Shown in pieces: positions 62,705-64,000 of a stretch of DNA of 64,000 nt (the first letter of the stretch is position 1; each line of letters starts with the position of its first letter). A program made the position numbers and the translations under genes. The notes under the pieces are model-generated. The model was given only the letters and a program-made list of their open reading frames with translations, was not told where the DNA came from and ran no database searches. Source of the DNA: Burkholderia guangdongensis (GTDB taxonomy: Bacteria > Pseudomonadota > Gammaproteobacteria > Burkholderiales > Burkholderiaceae); contig NZ_JACBNX010000014.1 in assembly GCF_013403875.1 (NCBI RefSeq), positions 62,001 through 126,000 on the forward strand, written 5' to 3'.

Positions 62705-63950
62705 GACGGACTCCCGAGAATTGCCAGCGCGCGGCCGGCGGAAAGAAGTTGCGGTACGTCGGCCGCGTGTGGCCCGGCGGCGTTGCGACGCTGCCGCCGC
62801 GCAGCACCTGCTGCCCGACCATGAACTTGCCGTTGTACTCGGCCGCGATGCCCGCGAACGGCCGGAATCCCGGATACGGCCCGTACGCGGAGCGCGTCCA
62901 CTGCCACACGTGGCCGGTCATCTGGCGGATGCCGTCCGCATGGAACGCGGCCTCCCACTCGAACTCGGTCGGCAGCCGCGCGCCCGCCCATTCCGCATAC
63001 GCGGCCGCTTCGTAAAAGCTCACGTGCTCGACCGGCGCGCCGGGCTCGAGCGGCCGCAGCCCGCGCGGGCCGAACGCGTGCCACCCGGCATGCGGCGCGT
63101 CGCGCGCGATGCTCGCACGGTCGGCCGGGAACCAGTATGCGGGCGCGTGCAGCCCGTTCTGCTGCACGATCGCCCAGCCGTCCGACAGCCACAGCGACGC
63201 TCGTTCGTAGCCGCCGTCGGCGATGAACGCCGCATAGTCGGCGTTCGTCACCAGGCGATCGGCGATCTCGTACTGCGCGAGCAGGATCGCGTGGCGCGGC
63301 CGCTCGTTGTCGAACGCGAAGTCCGGGCCGTCGTGACCGATGTCGACCCGGCCGCCCGGCTGGCGCAGCCAGCGCACCGGCTCCGGCTCCGGCTCCGGCT
63401 CGGCCGGCGGCGGCGCGTGCGCGGCGTCGGGTCGGAAGTCGGGTAGACCGTTCGGCCGATAAGCGGGCAGCAGCGGATTGCACGAGAACGCATGAAGGAT
63501 GTCGGTGACGATCAGCTCCTGATGCTGCTGCTCGTGATGGAGTCCGAGCTCGATCTCCGGCGCGATCGTGTCGATGAGGTGCGAATCGGCGTCGCGGATC
63601 GCCTGCAGCATCGCTTCGTCGACGTGGCGCCGGTATGCGTGCACCTCGCCGAGCGACGGACGCGTGAGCAGCCCGCGCTGCGGCCGCGGATGCCGCGGGC
63701 CCAGCGATTCGTAGTAGGAGTTGAACAGGAAGCGATAGGTGTCGTCGAACGGCACGTAGCCGGCGATGCGCGGCGTCAATACCGCCGCTTCGAAGAACCA
63801 CGTCGTATGCGCGAGATGCCACTTCGTCGGGCTCGCGTCGGGCATCGACTGAATGGTCTGATCTTCGGCGGACAGCGTCTTCGCGAGCTCGACGCTGAAC
63901 GCACGGACCTCCTGATAGCGGTGCTGAAGCCGGGAAACGAGGGAGCTCAT
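62688..63950 (-). CDS. egtB: Ergothioneine biosynthesis sulfoxide synthase EgtB
   Basis: A 420-residue non-haem iron enzyme. The N-terminal DinB-like domain carries the iron ligands (WHLAHTTWFFE; LHHEQQHQE), and the C-terminal FGE-sulfatase domain includes EHVSFYEAAAYAEWAGARLP and GHVWQWTRS. It couples O2 to C-S bond formation between hercynine and cysteine or gamma-glutamylcysteine. A short EP repeat (6-bp DNA unit, 63378-63401) links the domains. It is co-transcribed with egtD; the lyase EgtE is not in the window. Confidence 0.92.
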   Translation of the reverse strand: MSSLVSRLQHRYQEVRAFSVELAKTLSAEDQTIQSMPDASPTKWHLAHTTWFFEAAVLTPRIAGYVPFDDTYRFLFNSYYESLGPRHPRPQRGLLTRPSLGEVHAYRRHVDEAMLQAIRDADSHLIDTIAPEIELGLHHEQQHQELIVTDILHAFSCNPLLPAYRPNGLPDFRPDAAHAPPPAEPEPEPEPVRWLRQPGGRVDIGHDGPDFAFDNERPRHAILLAQYEIADRLVTNADYAAFIADGGYERASLWLSDGWAIVQQNGLHAPAYWFPADRASIARDAPHAGWHAFGPRGLRPLEPGAPVEHVSFYEAAAYAEWAGARLPTEFEWEAAFHADGIRQMTGHVWQWTRSAYGPYPGFRPFAGIAAEYNGKFMVGQQVLRGGSVATPPGHTRPTYRNFFPPAARWQFSGVRLARDV

Positions 63951-64000
63951 CGGTTATACCGTCCACGTCACGACGACTGTTTCGGAAGTGGAGGCCGCGC

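Overview
The window reads as primary-chromosome DNA of a Burkholderia, most likely of the cepacia complex. It is very GC-rich with strong GC3 bias. It has the Burkholderia gene order of a complete type II secretion (gsp) cluster followed by fliLMNOPQR, plus DUF3717, ergothioneine genes and OmpC-type Burkholderia porins. Assignment to genus is inferred from gene content and protein style; no rRNA or tRNA was seen to confirm it. There is no phage, insertion sequence or CRISPR array.

Layout. 0-6 kb: the end of a GMC oxidoreductase with a divergent LysR regulator, a CYTH-fold protein, an Lrp regulator divergent from phhB, and a TctD/TctE-like two-component pair. 5.9-14.5 kb: an all-minus block with a SET-domain protein, an old-yellow-enzyme reductase with a glutamine amidotransferase, a cysteine-bearing MarR protein, a YbdK-type ligase, a CPA2 antiporter and bifunctional MnmC. 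Two intergenic gaps in this block (about 9.1-9.4 kb and 12.2-12.5 kb) carry clusters of DnaA-box-like sequence and an extreme density of the pentamer CACAG. 14.9-17.2 kb: HU with a strong shared terminator, a COG0523 GTPase and a small lytic transglycosylase. 17.5-29.3 kb: gspDEF, a short gspC on the opposite strand, then gspGHIJKLMN. 29.3-34.1 kb: drug-efflux parts (outer membrane factor, MarR, EmrB-like pump) and a Phd/PIN toxin-antitoxin pair. 34.1-36.4 kb: a LysR regulator divergent from lrgA-lrgB. 36.5-41.2 kb: fliLMNOPQR, building the flagellar C-ring and export gate. 41.4-43.8 kb: a processive GT2 glycosyltransferase with a beta-barrel protein. 43.9-50.4 kb: a NitT/TauT-type ABC importer, a second TctE/TctD-like two-component system and a porin with a UUG start. 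50.7-55.8 kb: a type III restriction-modification system (mod-res). 55.9-64 kb: two lipoproteins, a Gly-rich secreted protein, a metal-efflux operon (CsoR/RcnR-type repressor, RcnA-like exporter, MFS) with a textbook operator, two small repeat-bearing secreted proteins, and egtB-egtD.

How the parts may work together. The gsp and fli blocks are classical multi-protein envelope machines. The ABC-kinase-regulator-porin run looks like one self-regulated uptake locus. The most intriguing signal is that the intergenic CACAG clusters overlap DnaA boxes (TTATCCACAG), while a type III methyltransferase is encoded about 38 kb away. From memory, a related B. cenocepacia enzyme modifies CACAG. This suggests, but does not prove, methylation-sensitive control of a replication-related site.
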